Of a DNA stretch of 64,000 nucleotides, positions 8,837 through 17,938 are shown piece after piece. Every line of letters starts with the position of its first letter. The stretch's first letter is position 1. The notes beneath the pieces are model-generated. The model was not told the origin of the DNA and made no database searches. It saw only the letters and a program-made list of their open reading frames with translations. This DNA is from PALSA-1006 sp036171275 (lineage in GTDB: Bacteria; Pseudomonadota; Gammaproteobacteria; Burkholderiales; Gallionellaceae), in contig JAVHQT010000042.1 of NCBI GenBank assembly GCA_036171275.1, positions 33,699 to 97,698 on the forward strand, read 5' to 3'. The translations under genes were made by a program, and so were the position numbers.

Positions 8837-10777
8837 ATGAAATACTTGTCTGTTGATCATGCAGCCCAAATGGTTGGAGTTTCCTCTGCCACGATAAGGA
8901 ACTGGGCGAAAGCGGGACATATTTCGCCAGTCAAGAAAGTGCCACTTGCTTTCTCCGAGTTGGAAGTATTGGGGCTTAGAAATCAATTGCGCTCTGGCGA
9001 ATTGCAAAAACTAAAAATACGAGCAAATAAGGCGCATTCTGAAGCAAGCGTTTTGCCCAATGAATACGCCTCAAATATTGCGCTGGTTAAAAATATTGAA
9101 GCGATTCTTGGCTTCGTACAGCAAGGTAAGCTTGATATTCAGGCTGTTCTTTTCACTGCTGCTTTACGTATTTTGGTGCTGGAAGGTGAGGTTGTTAAAA
9201 AGCCATCGGCGAGTCTTTTTGATTTAAATTCATTCACTGAGTGGAAGCGACAGGCAGTAAAAGCTGAAATTGAAAAGTGGTGTCATTTACTAACGGGCAT
9301 TGAGCGTAAAGATTCGTACTTAGGCATTTATGACTTGGTTGCCACCACAGCAGAAGATGACTATCTTGGTTTGCTGTACCAATGCTTGTCTGCCGAGGGG
9401 CAAAAGTCGCTCGATGGTGCGTATTACACGCCTTCGGAAATTGTTAAAAACTCTCTGCAACAATTCGTGAGCGGAAATCACACCACTTTCCTAGATCCTT
9501 GTTGTGGCACTGGCAAGTATCTTACGGTCGCTGCCAAATTACTTCGACTTCAACCAGAAAATATTTACGGCTTTGATATTGATGCGGCAGCGACAAGGAT
9601 TGCCCGCATTAACCTATTGATTATATTCAAGAATAAAGAATTTTCGCCCCATATTTATTGTTTAGATTCATTGAGCCATTTAGCGACAGGAGAGATGTTT
9701 TGTGAAACAAATAAACTGCTTGGCGCGGTAGATATTATTGCGACGAATCCACCTTGGGGTGCTCATAAAAATAGGGCATGTTCGCTTCAGGTTGCGAATC
9801 AAATAAAGTCTGGCGAAACATTTGCTATGTTTTTGGCTAAAGCGATTTGTCTATTAAAAGAAGGAGGCGAACTTTCGTTTTTACTACCGGAATCCATCCT
9901 AAAAATTAGAACTCATGCCGACATTCGGCAAGTTATTTTAACGCAAGGACGCATCAAAAAAATCGTAAAGCTTGGGCGACCATTCACGGGCGTATTTACA
10001 TCGGTCATTCGGATCGACTTCATCAAGGGAAAAGCAAATTCAGCCTGGCTGATTCCCATTGAAGAGAATGAAAAAATTGCCTATGTTGAGCAGGGGCGAT
10101 TTCTTTCCAATGATTATTATGCGTTTGATATCAATGTGACTAGCCATGAAGAAACTTTGTTAAATAAAATCTATGCGATTACCCACGTAACCTTAGCTAA
10201 TAATGCTGATTGGGCGCTTGGTGTTGTAACAGGGAACAATAAAAAATTTATTTTAGAGCATTGCGTTTCTGAATCTGAGGCAATTTTTCGCGGCACAGAT
10301 ATTCAACCATACAAATTAGGCGAACCACGATCTTTTGTCCACTTTTTGCCAGCCAATTTTCAGCAAGTTGCGCCAGAACGTTTTTTTAGATTGCCGGAAA
10401 AATTAGTTTATCGCTTTATTTCAAAAACCTTAGTTTTCGCTTATGACGATAAGCAACAATTAACACTGAACAGTGCAAATATTTTAGTGCCACGCATACC
10501 TAATATGAGCATAAAAGTGGCGCTTGCTTATTTGAACTCCAGTGTTTTTCAGTACCTATTCAAAAAGAAATTTTCCACACATAAAGTTTTACGCGGTGAT
10601 TTGGAAAAGCTGCCCTTTCCAATATTGGCACGGGAAGTTCATGACAAAATTGAGGTAATGGTTGAGGCAGTTTTAGCTGGGAGTGATGTAGTTAAAGAAT
10701 TGGACGAATATATTTTTTCAACATTTAATCTTTTAAACCAAGAGATTTTACTAATTAAGGATGAAGTAACTCATTGA
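8837..10777 (+). CDS. N6-adenine DNA methyltransferase with N-terminal HTH domain (restriction-modification)
   Basis: A 646-residue type II-like modification enzyme. Residues 1-60 look like a MerR/excisionase winged helix (SVDHAAQMVGVSSATIRNWAK). The methylase core follows, with GAYYTP near residue 194, the AdoMet motif DPCCGTGKYL near 220 and the catalytic NPPW near 304. The C-terminal third resembles the TaqI-type specificity domain (target recognition around residues 470-620). It begins after AGGTAA, 26 nt past pyrB. The DNA is visibly richer in A and T than the flanking pyr genes. One nt separates it from the nuclease gene. Recognition site unknown. Confidence 0.88.
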   Translation: MKYLSVDHAAQMVGVSSATIRNWAKAGHISPVKKVPLAFSELEVLGLRNQLRSGELQKLKIRANKAHSEASVLPNEYASNIALVKNIEAILGFVQQGKLDIQAVLFTAALRILVLEGEVVKKPSASLFDLNSFTEWKRQAVKAEIEKWCHLLTGIERKDSYLGIYDLVATTAEDDYLGLLYQCLSAEGQKSLDGAYYTPSEIVKNSLQQFVSGNHTTFLDPCCGTGKYLTVAAKLLRLQPENIYGFDIDAAATRIARINLLIIFKNKEFSPHIYCLDSLSHLATGEMFCETNKLLGAVDIIATNPPWGAHKNRACSLQVANQIKSGETFAMFLAKAICLLKEGGELSFLLPESILKIRTHADIRQVILTQGRIKKIVKLGRPFTGVFTSVIRIDFIKGKANSAWLIPIEENEKIAYVEQGRFLSNDYYAFDINVTSHEETLLNKIYAITHVTLANNADWALGVVTGNNKKFILEHCVSESEAIFRGTDIQPYKLGEPRSFVHFLPANFQQVAPERFFRLPEKLVYRFISKTLVFAYDDKQQLTLNSANILVPRIPNMSIKVALAYLNSSVFQYLFKKKFSTHKVLRGDLEKLPFPILAREVHDKIEVMVEAVLAGSDVVKELDEYIFSTFNLLNQEILLIKDEVTH

Positions 10778-10778
10778 T

Positions 10779-11504
10779 ATGGAACAGTTGAAAACAAAAC
10801 TAATGATGCTTGTGCGGGCACTTGAAGCAGAAAAACACGATGACATCATGCAGCGATTGGATGATTTAGTATCTGTTTATCCATTTAATGAGTATGAGTT
10901 TTTGATTTCATCGTTGATGGGGTATCAAAAAATTTCTGTCGATGACTACTATGAACTTAGGGATGATTACATTGCGAGGAATATGTTCATGTATGTCTTT
11001 GAAATCAGTGCGCCAAGAGGGTTTGGCGAAGCGTGGGCTCAAGGGCATTTGAAAGAAATATGTCCTGAGTTAATAAAGCCGACGAAAAAATTAGACCCTG
11101 CATATTCTGGACAATATGACTTCTTCTTGGACGGACAAATTCGCATTGAGGTGAAGGCATCCAGAGCAGTTGATTTCGATAGTCGAGAGGCGTTATATGT
11201 CAAAGCATTATCTTCAGATTCACAATTACGTTTTGACATGAATTTTCAACAAGTTAAACCCGCTTGCTGTGATGTGTTTATTTGGGTCGGTGTTTGGCGC
11301 GATGTTATTCGTTATTGGGTAATTGCCTCAAACGAGGTCGCAAAGAATAAATACTACTCAACTGGACAGCACAGAGGAAATACAGGAGAAGGTCAAATAC
11401 ATCTCAAAGACGATAATATAGGCGAATTTGTACAGTTTGAATCTGCTCCAAGACTTCTGTTAGACAAAATTCGTATGGCGTATAAACGGCAAAAAGGCGA
11501 ATAA
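10779..11504 (+). CDS. PD-(D/E)XK-type restriction endonuclease, putative
   Basis: A 241-residue protein with a likely nuclease core around residues 110-175. The block YDFFLDGQIRIEVKAS supplies D114, E124 and K126, the spacing of a PD-(D/E)XK active site. The N-terminal half is helical and unfamiliar; it may bind DNA. It starts one nt after the methyltransferase stop, so the two form a cassette of modification followed by restriction. I do not recognise a named enzyme, and the function is inferred from the motif and its partner. A+T-rich like the methyltransferase. Confidence 0.75.
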   Translation: MEQLKTKLMMLVRALEAEKHDDIMQRLDDLVSVYPFNEYEFLISSLMGYQKISVDDYYELRDDYIARNMFMYVFEISAPRGFGEAWAQGHLKEICPELIKPTKKLDPAYSGQYDFFLDGQIRIEVKASRAVDFDSREALYVKALSSDSQLRFDMNFQQVKPACCDVFIWVGVWRDVIRYWVIASNEVAKNKYYSTGQHRGNTGEGQIHLKDDNIGEFVQFESAPRLLLDKIRMAYKRQKGE

Positions 11505-11530
11505 TTTCGCTGGTTGATAAAGGTGCTTTT

Positions 11531-12808
11531 GTGAACATTCAAATTAAAAATGGTCGCCTGATCGACCCAAAGAATCAGCTTGATGCAGTGCAAGATATTT
11601 TCATCGTTGGACAGCGCATTGCTGCGCTTGGCGATGCGCCACCGGACTTTGTTGCAGAGCAAGTAATTGATGCCAAAGGCTTAATTGTGATGCCCGGTTT
11701 GGTAGACGTGGCGGCGCGCTTGCGTGAGCCCGGTTACGAATATCGCGCCACCTTGGAGTCCGAAATGGATGCTGCAATGGCGGGTGGCGTGACTTCCTTA
11801 TCTTGTCCACCGGACACCGACCCGCCGTTGGATGAACCCGGCTTGGTGGAAATGTTGAAACATCGTGCTCGCTTGTTGAATAAAGCGCGCGTGTTTCCCG
11901 CCGGTGCGCTGACTTACGGTTTAAAAGGCACGGAATTAACCGAAATGGTTGAGCTGACCGAGGCAGGCTGCAAAGTGTTCAGCCAAGCCGACACACCGTT
12001 GACCGACACGCGCGTGTTAATGCGCGCCATGCAATATGCTGCCACGTTCGGTTATCGCGTCTGGTTGCGCCCGCAAGATGCGTTTCTCGCCAAAGACGGC
12101 GTGGCGCATGACGGCGAAGTGGCAACTCGTTTGGGCTTGCCCGCCATTCCGGTGATTGCCGAAACCATTGCACTTTCTACCATGCTGAAATTGGCGCGCG
12201 AAACCGGCGTGAAGCTGCATATCTGCCGAATCTCCAGCGCTGAAGGCGTGGAAATGGTGCGCGTTGCTAAACGTGAAGGCTTGCCGGTAACGTGCGATGT
12301 ATCGATGAATCACGTGCATTTAACTGAGATTGACATTGGGTTTTTTGATGCGAATTGCCATTTAATGCCGCCGTTACGTAGTCTGCGCGATCGCGATGCC
12401 TTACGCGTTGGTTTGCTGGACGGCACGATTGACGCAATTTGTTCGAACCATTCTCCGGTAGATGAAGACGCTAAACAACTGCCATTTTATGAGGCAGAAG
12501 CAGGCGCAACCGGCATGGAATTGTTGTTGCCGTTGGTGTTGAAATGGGCGGAACAAAGCCAGTTACCTTTATTGCCTGCGTTAGCGAAAGTCACCTGCAA
12601 TCCGGCGCAATTGCTGGGGGTAAAAACAGGGCATTTGTCGATTGGCGCACACGCGGATGTGTGTATTTTTGATCCATTCCAGATTTGGAAAGTGCAAGCT
12701 AGCGCATTAAAAAGCCAAGGAAAAAATACGCCTTTTAATGGTTACACCCTGCAAGGGCGAGTTCAATACACCATCGTCGAAGGTCAAATAGCGTATCAAA
12801 TAGCCTGA
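11531..12808 (+). CDS. pyrC': dihydroorotase-like protein PyrC', probably non-catalytic
   Basis: A 425-residue amidohydrolase-fold protein of the class I dihydroorotase family. Active enzymes have the metal motif HxH in PGLVDxHxHLREPG; here it reads PGLVDVAARLREPG, so both His ligands are lost. The late DHxPH motif reads SNHSPVDE. In pseudomonads such a PyrC' is inactive and needed to assemble aspartate carbamoyltransferase with PyrB; the same role is inferred here. The start is GTG behind AAAGGTG and, before the cassette arrived, probably overlapped the pyrB stop. Confidence 0.92.
   Translation: MNIQIKNGRLIDPKNQLDAVQDIFIVGQRIAALGDAPPDFVAEQVIDAKGLIVMPGLVDVAARLREPGYEYRATLESEMDAAMAGGVTSLSCPPDTDPPLDEPGLVEMLKHRARLLNKARVFPAGALTYGLKGTELTEMVELTEAGCKVFSQADTPLTDTRVLMRAMQYAATFGYRVWLRPQDAFLAKDGVAHDGEVATRLGLPAIPVIAETIALSTMLKLARETGVKLHICRISSAEGVEMVRVAKREGLPVTCDVSMNHVHLTEIDIGFFDANCHLMPPLRSLRDRDALRVGLLDGTIDAICSNHSPVDEDAKQLPFYEAEAGATGMELLLPLVLKWAEQSQLPLLPALAKVTCNPAQLLGVKTGHLSIGAHADVCIFDPFQIWKVQASALKSQGKNTPFNGYTLQGRVQYTIVEGQIAYQIA
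11532..11543 (+). repeat. right 12-nt direct repeat flanking the restriction-modification cassette
   Basis: TGAACATTCAAA forms the first codons of pyrC' and is identical to 8808-8819 just before the methyltransferase gene. The ancestral ATG appears changed to GTG on this side. Confidence 0.85.
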
Positions 12809-12890
12809 CAGCACCGCTAAAAATAAAATTGACTTTGCGCTGTTGCGTTTAGCTTAGGGCTCACCCCGAACAGAATAAATTAGCGCTTGC

Positions 12891-14078
12891 TTAGCTTTGC
12901 CCAATAATGTTTTTAAGCTCAGTCGCACGTCCGAACAACCAGCCTTGCCCAAAATTGCAATTCAGTTTGAGCAGATGGGCGCGTTCTACTTCTTCTTCAA
13001 TTCCTTCTGCGACCACATCCATGTTGAGCGAGTGCGCAAGCTGAATGGACGAATTGACGATTTCTCGACTTTGCGCCGAGGTTAGCATGGTGCGGGTAAA
13101 GGACAGGTCAATTTTCAGTGTGCCGATTGGATAGCGATGCAGTGTTTGCAAAGACGAGTGCCCCGTTCCAAAATCATCAATCGCTAATTGGCTGCCAAAC
13201 TGAGTCAGTTGACTGAGCACGTCGAAGGCTAATTGCGGATTGTTGATCATTACCGTTTCGGTGAGTTCCAATTTCAGTTCGCTGCTGGGCATAGCGAACT
13301 CGCTCAAAATGGCTTTTACTTGAGCGACAAAATCACTTCCGGTCAGTTGCGAAGGCGACATATTGACGCTGACAAAGGGTTTGGCAAGGGAGATGCTTCT
13401 TCGCAATGCAGGCCAATCTCGGCAGGCGCGGCGCAATGTCCACAAGCCTAATTCGCGAATTTGTCCGGTTTGTTCTGCCAGCCACAAAAAATCCATGGGT
13501 GAGACTAAACCTTGGGTTGGGTGGTGCCAGCGAATCAGCGCTTCGTAACCGGCAACGTGTCCGGTCGAAAGTTCACAGATCGGTTGATAAAATAATTGGA
13601 ATTCGTCATTGCTTAACGCGTGCAGGATGTCATGTGCCAGGGTTAATTTTTCGGTTGCTTCGCCTCGAATGGCTTTATGTTTGCTACTCATGGCGACGTG
13701 TTCGGTTTTTTGTTGCGCGCTGCTTGCCTGCAAAGCGCTGCTTTTGCTGCGATACCGCTCTAAAATCACCAATAATAAATGGCGTACGATTGGGTCGGTT
13801 TTTTCGAGTAATTCGTTCACCATGCTCCGTTGAATGAGAATCAAAACGACTTTTTCTTGTGCTCGCGCGGTGGCAGTGCGGGGTTGATGGTCAATTAGCG
13901 CCACTTCGCCAAACAGCTCATGACTGCCAATAATGTTGACGCGCTGCGGTAATCCGTTGACGGTAGCAATAATTTCAACCGTGCCAGATTCAATTAGATA
14001 GGCGCAATTCCCTTCGTCCCCTTCATTAAAAATGAGGGTGCCGGCTTCAAAAATTTGACGATTAAGATGGTTTAACAT
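12891..14078 (-). CDS. cyclic nucleotide-binding domain / EAL phosphodiesterase
   Basis: A 395-residue regulator. Residues about 5-115 form a cNMP-binding fold (IFNEGDEGNCAYLIESG, GEVALIDHQPRTATA). Residues about 145-390 form an EAL domain for hydrolysis of cyclic di-GMP. The catalytic set looks complete: EALIRW, VNMSPSQL, ELTET, IDDFGTGHSSL, LKIDLSF, AEGIE and QGWLFG. It is therefore probably an active phosphodiesterase whose input is a bound nucleotide or another small ligand. No membrane segment is seen. It faces pyrC' convergently across a gap with a degenerate repeat. Confidence 0.9.
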   Translation of the reverse strand: MLNHLNRQIFEAGTLIFNEGDEGNCAYLIESGTVEIIATVNGLPQRVNIIGSHELFGEVALIDHQPRTATARAQEKVVLILIQRSMVNELLEKTDPIVRHLLLVILERYRSKSSALQASSAQQKTEHVAMSSKHKAIRGEATEKLTLAHDILHALSNDEFQLFYQPICELSTGHVAGYEALIRWHHPTQGLVSPMDFLWLAEQTGQIRELGLWTLRRACRDWPALRRSISLAKPFVSVNMSPSQLTGSDFVAQVKAILSEFAMPSSELKLELTETVMINNPQLAFDVLSQLTQFGSQLAIDDFGTGHSSLQTLHRYPIGTLKIDLSFTRTMLTSAQSREIVNSSIQLAHSLNMDVVAEGIEEEVERAHLLKLNCNFGQGWLFGRATELKNIIGQS

Positions 14079-14110
14079 ACGTCTTTCCTAAAGGATTGGG
14101 TTCGTTATAA

Positions 14111-14569
14111 CTATATGATTTTATTGAATATTATTAGCAGTCGAATGCCAAGTATGCTATTGATTAAATACACGATGCTGGCGATGCCATGCCATTGTTT
14201 AAACTGGCCAGCCAATGCGCTTTGCAAAATGTCGAGTGGAGCAACGTGCGCTTTAAGCGCAAGCATGTAAGGTTGGATGCCAAACTGGGCAACTAAAATT
14301 AACATGAGCATGGCGGCGATTAAACGAAAGGGTGCATTTTCCCAGACCATTTTGCCGTGTTGCACCGCTTGCCATGCTAATAAATAACTGGCGCAAACAA
14401 TGCCTAACCACGCCATATTGCTTAACAGTTGTCCGGCTAACAAGCCGGCTAATTGCCGATCGCTTAAGCGGTGAAAAAGTTCGGGCACGGCTAAATAAGC
14501 GGTTGTCCACATTCCACCTAGCCACAGCGTTAAACAGACTTGGGCAAGTTGTTGCGGGATCGCGTTCAT
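14111..14569 (-). CDS. DUF4149 family membrane protein
   Basis: A 152-residue protein with four predicted membrane segments (about residues 8-28, 45-66, 82-104 and 128-150). The early motif WLGGMWTTAYLAVPELF fits DUF4149, a family of unknown function. Its start overlaps the dsbC stop by 4 nt (ATGA), so it is co-translated with dsbC and may act in the envelope. No catalytic residues can be proposed. Confidence 0.75.
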   Translation of the reverse strand: MNAIPQQLAQVCLTLWLGGMWTTAYLAVPELFHRLSDRQLAGLLAGQLLSNMAWLGIVCASYLLAWQAVQHGKMVWENAPFRLIAAMLMLILVAQFGIQPYMLALKAHVAPLDILQSALAGQFKQWHGIASIVYLINSILGIRLLIIFNKII

Positions 14570-15276
14570 GGGTTGAGTTGCAGCGCTTTTTCTAATTCAG
14601 GTGCAGGCAAGTAGCCTGGATTGATCACGCCGTTGGCAAATACCAGTGCGGGCGTGCCATTCACTTTCAATTTTTTACCCAGCGCTAGCAGTGTTTGAGT
14701 GGGGGCGTTACATGCAGCAGACCTGGGCATTTCTCCTTGTAACATCAAGTTATCCCAGGCTTTGATGGGATCGGTGCTGCACCAGATGGCTTGCACTTTT
14801 TCGGCCGAACCTTGAAAAATCGGGTACATAAAAATATACAAAGTAATGTCGTTGACGCTTTGTAATTCATGCTCTAATTTTTTGCAGTAACCGCAATTCG
14901 GGTCGGTGAAATAAGCGAGTTTGCGTTGCCCATTACCTTTAATTTTCTTCAGCGCAATTTGAAACGGCAAGCCCTTGAAATCAATGGCAAACAGTTTTCG
15001 GCTGCGCGCTTCGGTGAGATTGCTGCGTGTTTTAAGATCAAACAATCCGCCATTGATTAAGTATTGCCCTGTTTTGTCGGTATAAAAAATTTGCTCCTCG
15101 GTGACGACTTCAAACAATCCATCAATCGGTGATTTATTGACTTGCATGATCTGTCCGAGGTGAGGGGCGAGCATTTTTTTGAGTTGCGTGGCAGTGGGCG
15201 TGTCGGCAGCCTGTGCCAATGAGAAACTCAGCACAAGTCCGGCTAGGGTTTGCAGCAGCGAGCGTATTTTTAACAT
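14566..15276 (-). CDS. dsbC: periplasmic thiol:disulfide interchange protein DsbC
   Basis: A 236-residue secreted disulfide isomerase that reshuffles wrong disulfides in periplasmic proteins. A signal peptide ends near AQAADT (residues 1-24). An N-terminal dimerisation domain follows, then a thioredoxin fold with the active site CGYC in FTDPNCGYCKKLE and the cis-Pro loop VNGTPALVF. A second Cys pair (WCSTD and SAACN) matches the structural disulfide of DsbC. The gene is immediately downstream of the ubiquinone-type hydroxylase gene on the same strand. Confidence 0.93.
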   Translation of the reverse strand: MLKIRSLLQTLAGLVLSFSLAQAADTPTATQLKKMLAPHLGQIMQVNKSPIDGLFEVVTEEQIFYTDKTGQYLINGGLFDLKTRSNLTEARSRKLFAIDFKGLPFQIALKKIKGNGQRKLAYFTDPNCGYCKKLEHELQSVNDITLYIFMYPIFQGSAEKVQAIWCSTDPIKAWDNLMLQGEMPRSAACNAPTQTLLALGKKLKVNGTPALVFANGVINPGYLPAPELEKALQLNP

Positions 15277-16437
15277 TTAATTGAGGGCGTGACGTGCCAG
15301 TAATTTTTTGACAGGAGAGAAATGATTGGTGGCGCGCATACCTAAATTTCGCAAGGGTCGCAAAAACATATTCTCGTTGATAAACAGGTGCTTAAGACTG
15401 TCTGTCATCAGTTGCATCGACAAAATATCCGCCTGGCGTGCTTGTTCGTAACGACGTAAAAATGCTAAATCACCACAGTCGCTGGGTGTTTCTTGCAATC
15501 GTTTCGCCAATTCACGCACATCTCGAAAGCCTAAATTGACGCCTTGACCGGCCAAAGGATGGACATTGTGCGCTGCGTCACCCACCAAGGCTAAACGCGC
15601 TTGAGTGATATGTGCCAAATTCAGCACGCGTAACGCAAAAGCCGAGGGCGGTGTAATGACCGTTAACTCACCCAACTTGCCATGCGATGCAGCGGATACG
15701 TCTGCGCACAGCGCTTCGTGCGAAAGGGCTAATAATTCAGCTGCTTTGTCTGGCCTGACTGACCAGACAATTGACACGCGTTTTCCTGGCAAGGGCAGCA
15801 ACGCTAAAATACCATCTGGCGTAAACCATTGATGCGCAATGCCGTGATGGGCTTTGCTGGTGGCAAAATTGGCAACTAAGCCATGTTGTTGATAGGGAGT
15901 CGGCACTTCGGGCATGTCAGCTTGTTGCCGCACCCAAGAATCTCGGCCGTCTGCGCCCACAATCAGTTTGGCTTTAATTTCTCGCCCATCTTGCAGGGTG
16001 AGTTGCGCGCTTTCGGCGGTGCGAACTAATGAAACGCAGCGGGCGGGGTTGAATAAAGTGAGATTTTTTTGCGTGAGCAATTCGTCCCACACGGCTTTTT
16101 GCAGTAAGCGACTTTCTAAAATAAAGGTCAATTCAGGTGCGCCGATTTCATACGCGCTGAAATCAAGCTCAGCGCCCGCATCGCCAAATATCCGCATTTC
16201 TTCCACTGGCTGTACGCGGCTTAAATCCAGTTTTTGCCATGCGCCATAGTCGCGCAAAAAATCGACATTGCCGGGGGTGATGGCGTAAACGCGGCTGTCC
16301 CAATTGTCTGCCTCGCTGGGCAAACAGGGAGTGGCTTGTCCTTCAATCAAGGCGAGGCTGAGTCCGCTCTCTTTTAGCGCAGCGGCTAAACTTGCTCCCA
16401 CCAATCCGCCCCCGACAATAACGACATCGAATTCCAT
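15277..16437 (-). CDS. UbiH/UbiF/VisC family FAD-dependent hydroxylase
   Basis: A 386-residue flavin monooxygenase of the ubiquinone ring-hydroxylase family. The FAD fingerprint VVIVGGGLVGASLA is at the N-terminus, GADGRDSWVR is central and GDAAHNVHPLAGQGVNLG binds the flavin ribityl chain. I use the ATG at 16437, behind GAGG eight nt upstream; the frame is open 18 codons further. I cannot tell UbiH, UbiF and UbiI apart by eye. Its product may also serve rhodoquinone, which RquA makes from ubiquinone. Confidence 0.87.
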   Translation of the reverse strand: MEFDVVIVGGGLVGASLAAALKESGLSLALIEGQATPCLPSEADNWDSRVYAITPGNVDFLRDYGAWQKLDLSRVQPVEEMRIFGDAGAELDFSAYEIGAPELTFILESRLLQKAVWDELLTQKNLTLFNPARCVSLVRTAESAQLTLQDGREIKAKLIVGADGRDSWVRQQADMPEVPTPYQQHGLVANFATSKAHHGIAHQWFTPDGILALLPLPGKRVSIVWSVRPDKAAELLALSHEALCADVSAASHGKLGELTVITPPSAFALRVLNLAHITQARLALVGDAAHNVHPLAGQGVNLGFRDVRELAKRLQETPSDCGDLAFLRRYEQARQADILSMQLMTDSLKHLFINENMFLRPLRNLGMRATNHFSPVKKLLARHALN

Positions 16438-16531
16438 GATTTTTCCTCGATAAAAATTTGGCGGCATAATAGCACGGGCTAGTTGCTTCATTTATAATCG
16501 CCGCCCTTTCAAGTCTCACCAAATTAACTTC

Positions 16532-17539
16532 ATGCAAATTGGCCCCTACCGCTTAAAAAATAACCTGATTGTTGCGCCCATGGCTGGCGTAACCGATCGG
16601 CCTTTCCGCATGTTATGCAAACAGATGGGCGCGGGTATGGCGGTGAGCGAGATGGTGGCCTCGAATTCCTTGCTATATGGCTCGGAAAAAACCAAGCGCC
16701 GCGCGAATCATGAAGGCGAGGTTGACCCGATTTCCGTGCAAATTCTAGGTGCGGAAGCCACAATGTTGGCGGCCGCTGCACGGCATAATGTGGATCACGG
16801 CGCGCAAATTATCGACATCAACATGGGCTGTCCGGCTAAGAAAATTTGCAATGTGCTAGCCGGGTCGGCGTTGTTAAAAAATGAAATTTTGGTTGGGCAA
16901 TTATTAGAAGCGGTGGTCGCGGCAGTGGGCGTGCCGGTGACGCTGAAGATTCGCACCGGCTGGGATAAACTCAATCGCAACGCGGTGACGATTGCCCGCA
17001 TTGCCGAAGCTAGCGGCATTCAGGCGTTGGCGATTCATGGTCGAACCCGCGCTTGCGCTTACACGGGCGATGCGGAATACGACACCATTCGCGCCGTGAA
17101 AGCAGCGGTGCGCATTCCAATTATCGCCAACGGCGATATCACCACGCCAGAAAAAGCGCGTTTTGTGTTGCAACACACGGGCGCAGATGCGCTGATGATT
17201 GGTCGCGCGGCGCAAGGTCGCCCGTGGATATTCCGCGAAATCGAACATTTTTTGCAGACAGGCGTACATTTACCACCGCCTACGGTGACAGAAATTCAGC
17301 GCGTTTTGCTCGACCATATCGAATCGTTATATGCGTTTTATGGCGAACACACTGGCTTACGCGTGGCACGTAAGCACATTTCTTGGTACACCCGTGGCTT
17401 GCCCGGCTCGGCCGCGTTTCGTCACCGAATGAATGAATTGGATGGGCGCGCGGAACAATGGCGCGCCGTGAATGAGTTTTTTGATGCGCAATTGCAACAA
17501 GGCGCGCATCTGCACTATGAAAAGGATGCAGTGGTATGA
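16532..17539 (+). CDS. dusB: tRNA-dihydrouridine synthase B
   Basis: An FMN-dependent enzyme that reduces uridine to dihydrouridine in the D loop of tRNA. The N-terminus LIVAPMAGVTDRPFR, the block INMGCPAKK, the catalytic Cys in INMGCP and NGDITTPE plus MIGRAAQGRPWIF are all clear. Length (335 residues) is typical of DusB. It overlaps fis by 4 nt, the near-universal dusB-fis arrangement of gammaproteobacteria. Confidence 0.97.
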   Translation: MQIGPYRLKNNLIVAPMAGVTDRPFRMLCKQMGAGMAVSEMVASNSLLYGSEKTKRRANHEGEVDPISVQILGAEATMLAAAARHNVDHGAQIIDINMGCPAKKICNVLAGSALLKNEILVGQLLEAVVAAVGVPVTLKIRTGWDKLNRNAVTIARIAEASGIQALAIHGRTRACAYTGDAEYDTIRAVKAAVRIPIIANGDITTPEKARFVLQHTGADALMIGRAAQGRPWIFREIEHFLQTGVHLPPPTVTEIQRVLLDHIESLYAFYGEHTGLRVARKHISWYTRGLPGSAAFRHRMNELDGRAEQWRAVNEFFDAQLQQGAHLHYEKDAVV

Positions 17540-17787
17540 CTCAACACCCAATCAATGAAAATGAAATTTCAGCGCATGTTAGAGAATCAATAGTCAATTA
17601 TTTCAAAGACTTGGATGGTGAAGAGCCAATTTGCACCATGTACGACATGGTGATGAATTGTGTAGAAAAGCCCTTGCTGGAAGTGGTGTTGACACACGTT
17701 GAGGGAAATCAAACCCGCGCAGCGAATTTGCTCGGCTTAAATCGTAATACTTTGCGTAAGAAAATGACGCAACACGGATTGTCTTAA
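17536..17787 (+). CDS. fis: DNA-binding protein Fis
   Basis: A nucleoid-associated protein of 83 residues. The C-terminal helix-turn-helix is clear: EGNQTRAANLLGLNRNTLRKKM. The N-terminal beta-hairpin region is present but shorter than in E. coli (98 residues), as in pseudomonads. It starts inside the dusB stop (ATGA) and is followed by a REP-like palindrome and purH. Confidence 0.96.
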   Translation: MTQHPINENEISAHVRESIVNYFKDLDGEEPICTMYDMVMNCVEKPLLEVVLTHVEGNQTRAANLLGLNRNTLRKKMTQHGLS

Positions 17788-17825
17788 ACCGAGATAATCC
17801 ATTAGGAAAATTGGATCAAATGAAA

Positions 17826-17885
17826 CCGTTCGTGGTGAGCTTGTCGAACCATGAACACCCCTTCGACAGGCTCAGGGCGAACGGT
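17826..17885. repeat. REP-like palindromic repeat
   Basis: CCGTTCGTGGTGAGCTTGTC is followed by CCTTCGACAGGCTCAGGGCG and AACGG, so the ends pair as an inverted repeat of about 25 nt. It lies in the fis-purH gap. The same core occurs inside bioH (32169-32260), near 39515 and 39575, and at the window end. Confidence 0.85.
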
Positions 17886-17938
17886 TTTGAGGTAAGGGAT
17901 TATTTGAGTTAAAACTTATTTTAAAAAAGGAAAATACT

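Noticed and set aside
8837..11504. Type I restriction system
   Set aside because: There is no HsdS or HsdR helicase gene; the pair is a fused methylase-specificity protein and a small nuclease.
11531..12808. Active dihydroorotase
   Set aside because: The HxH metal motif is replaced by ARL and the late DHxPH motif is altered.
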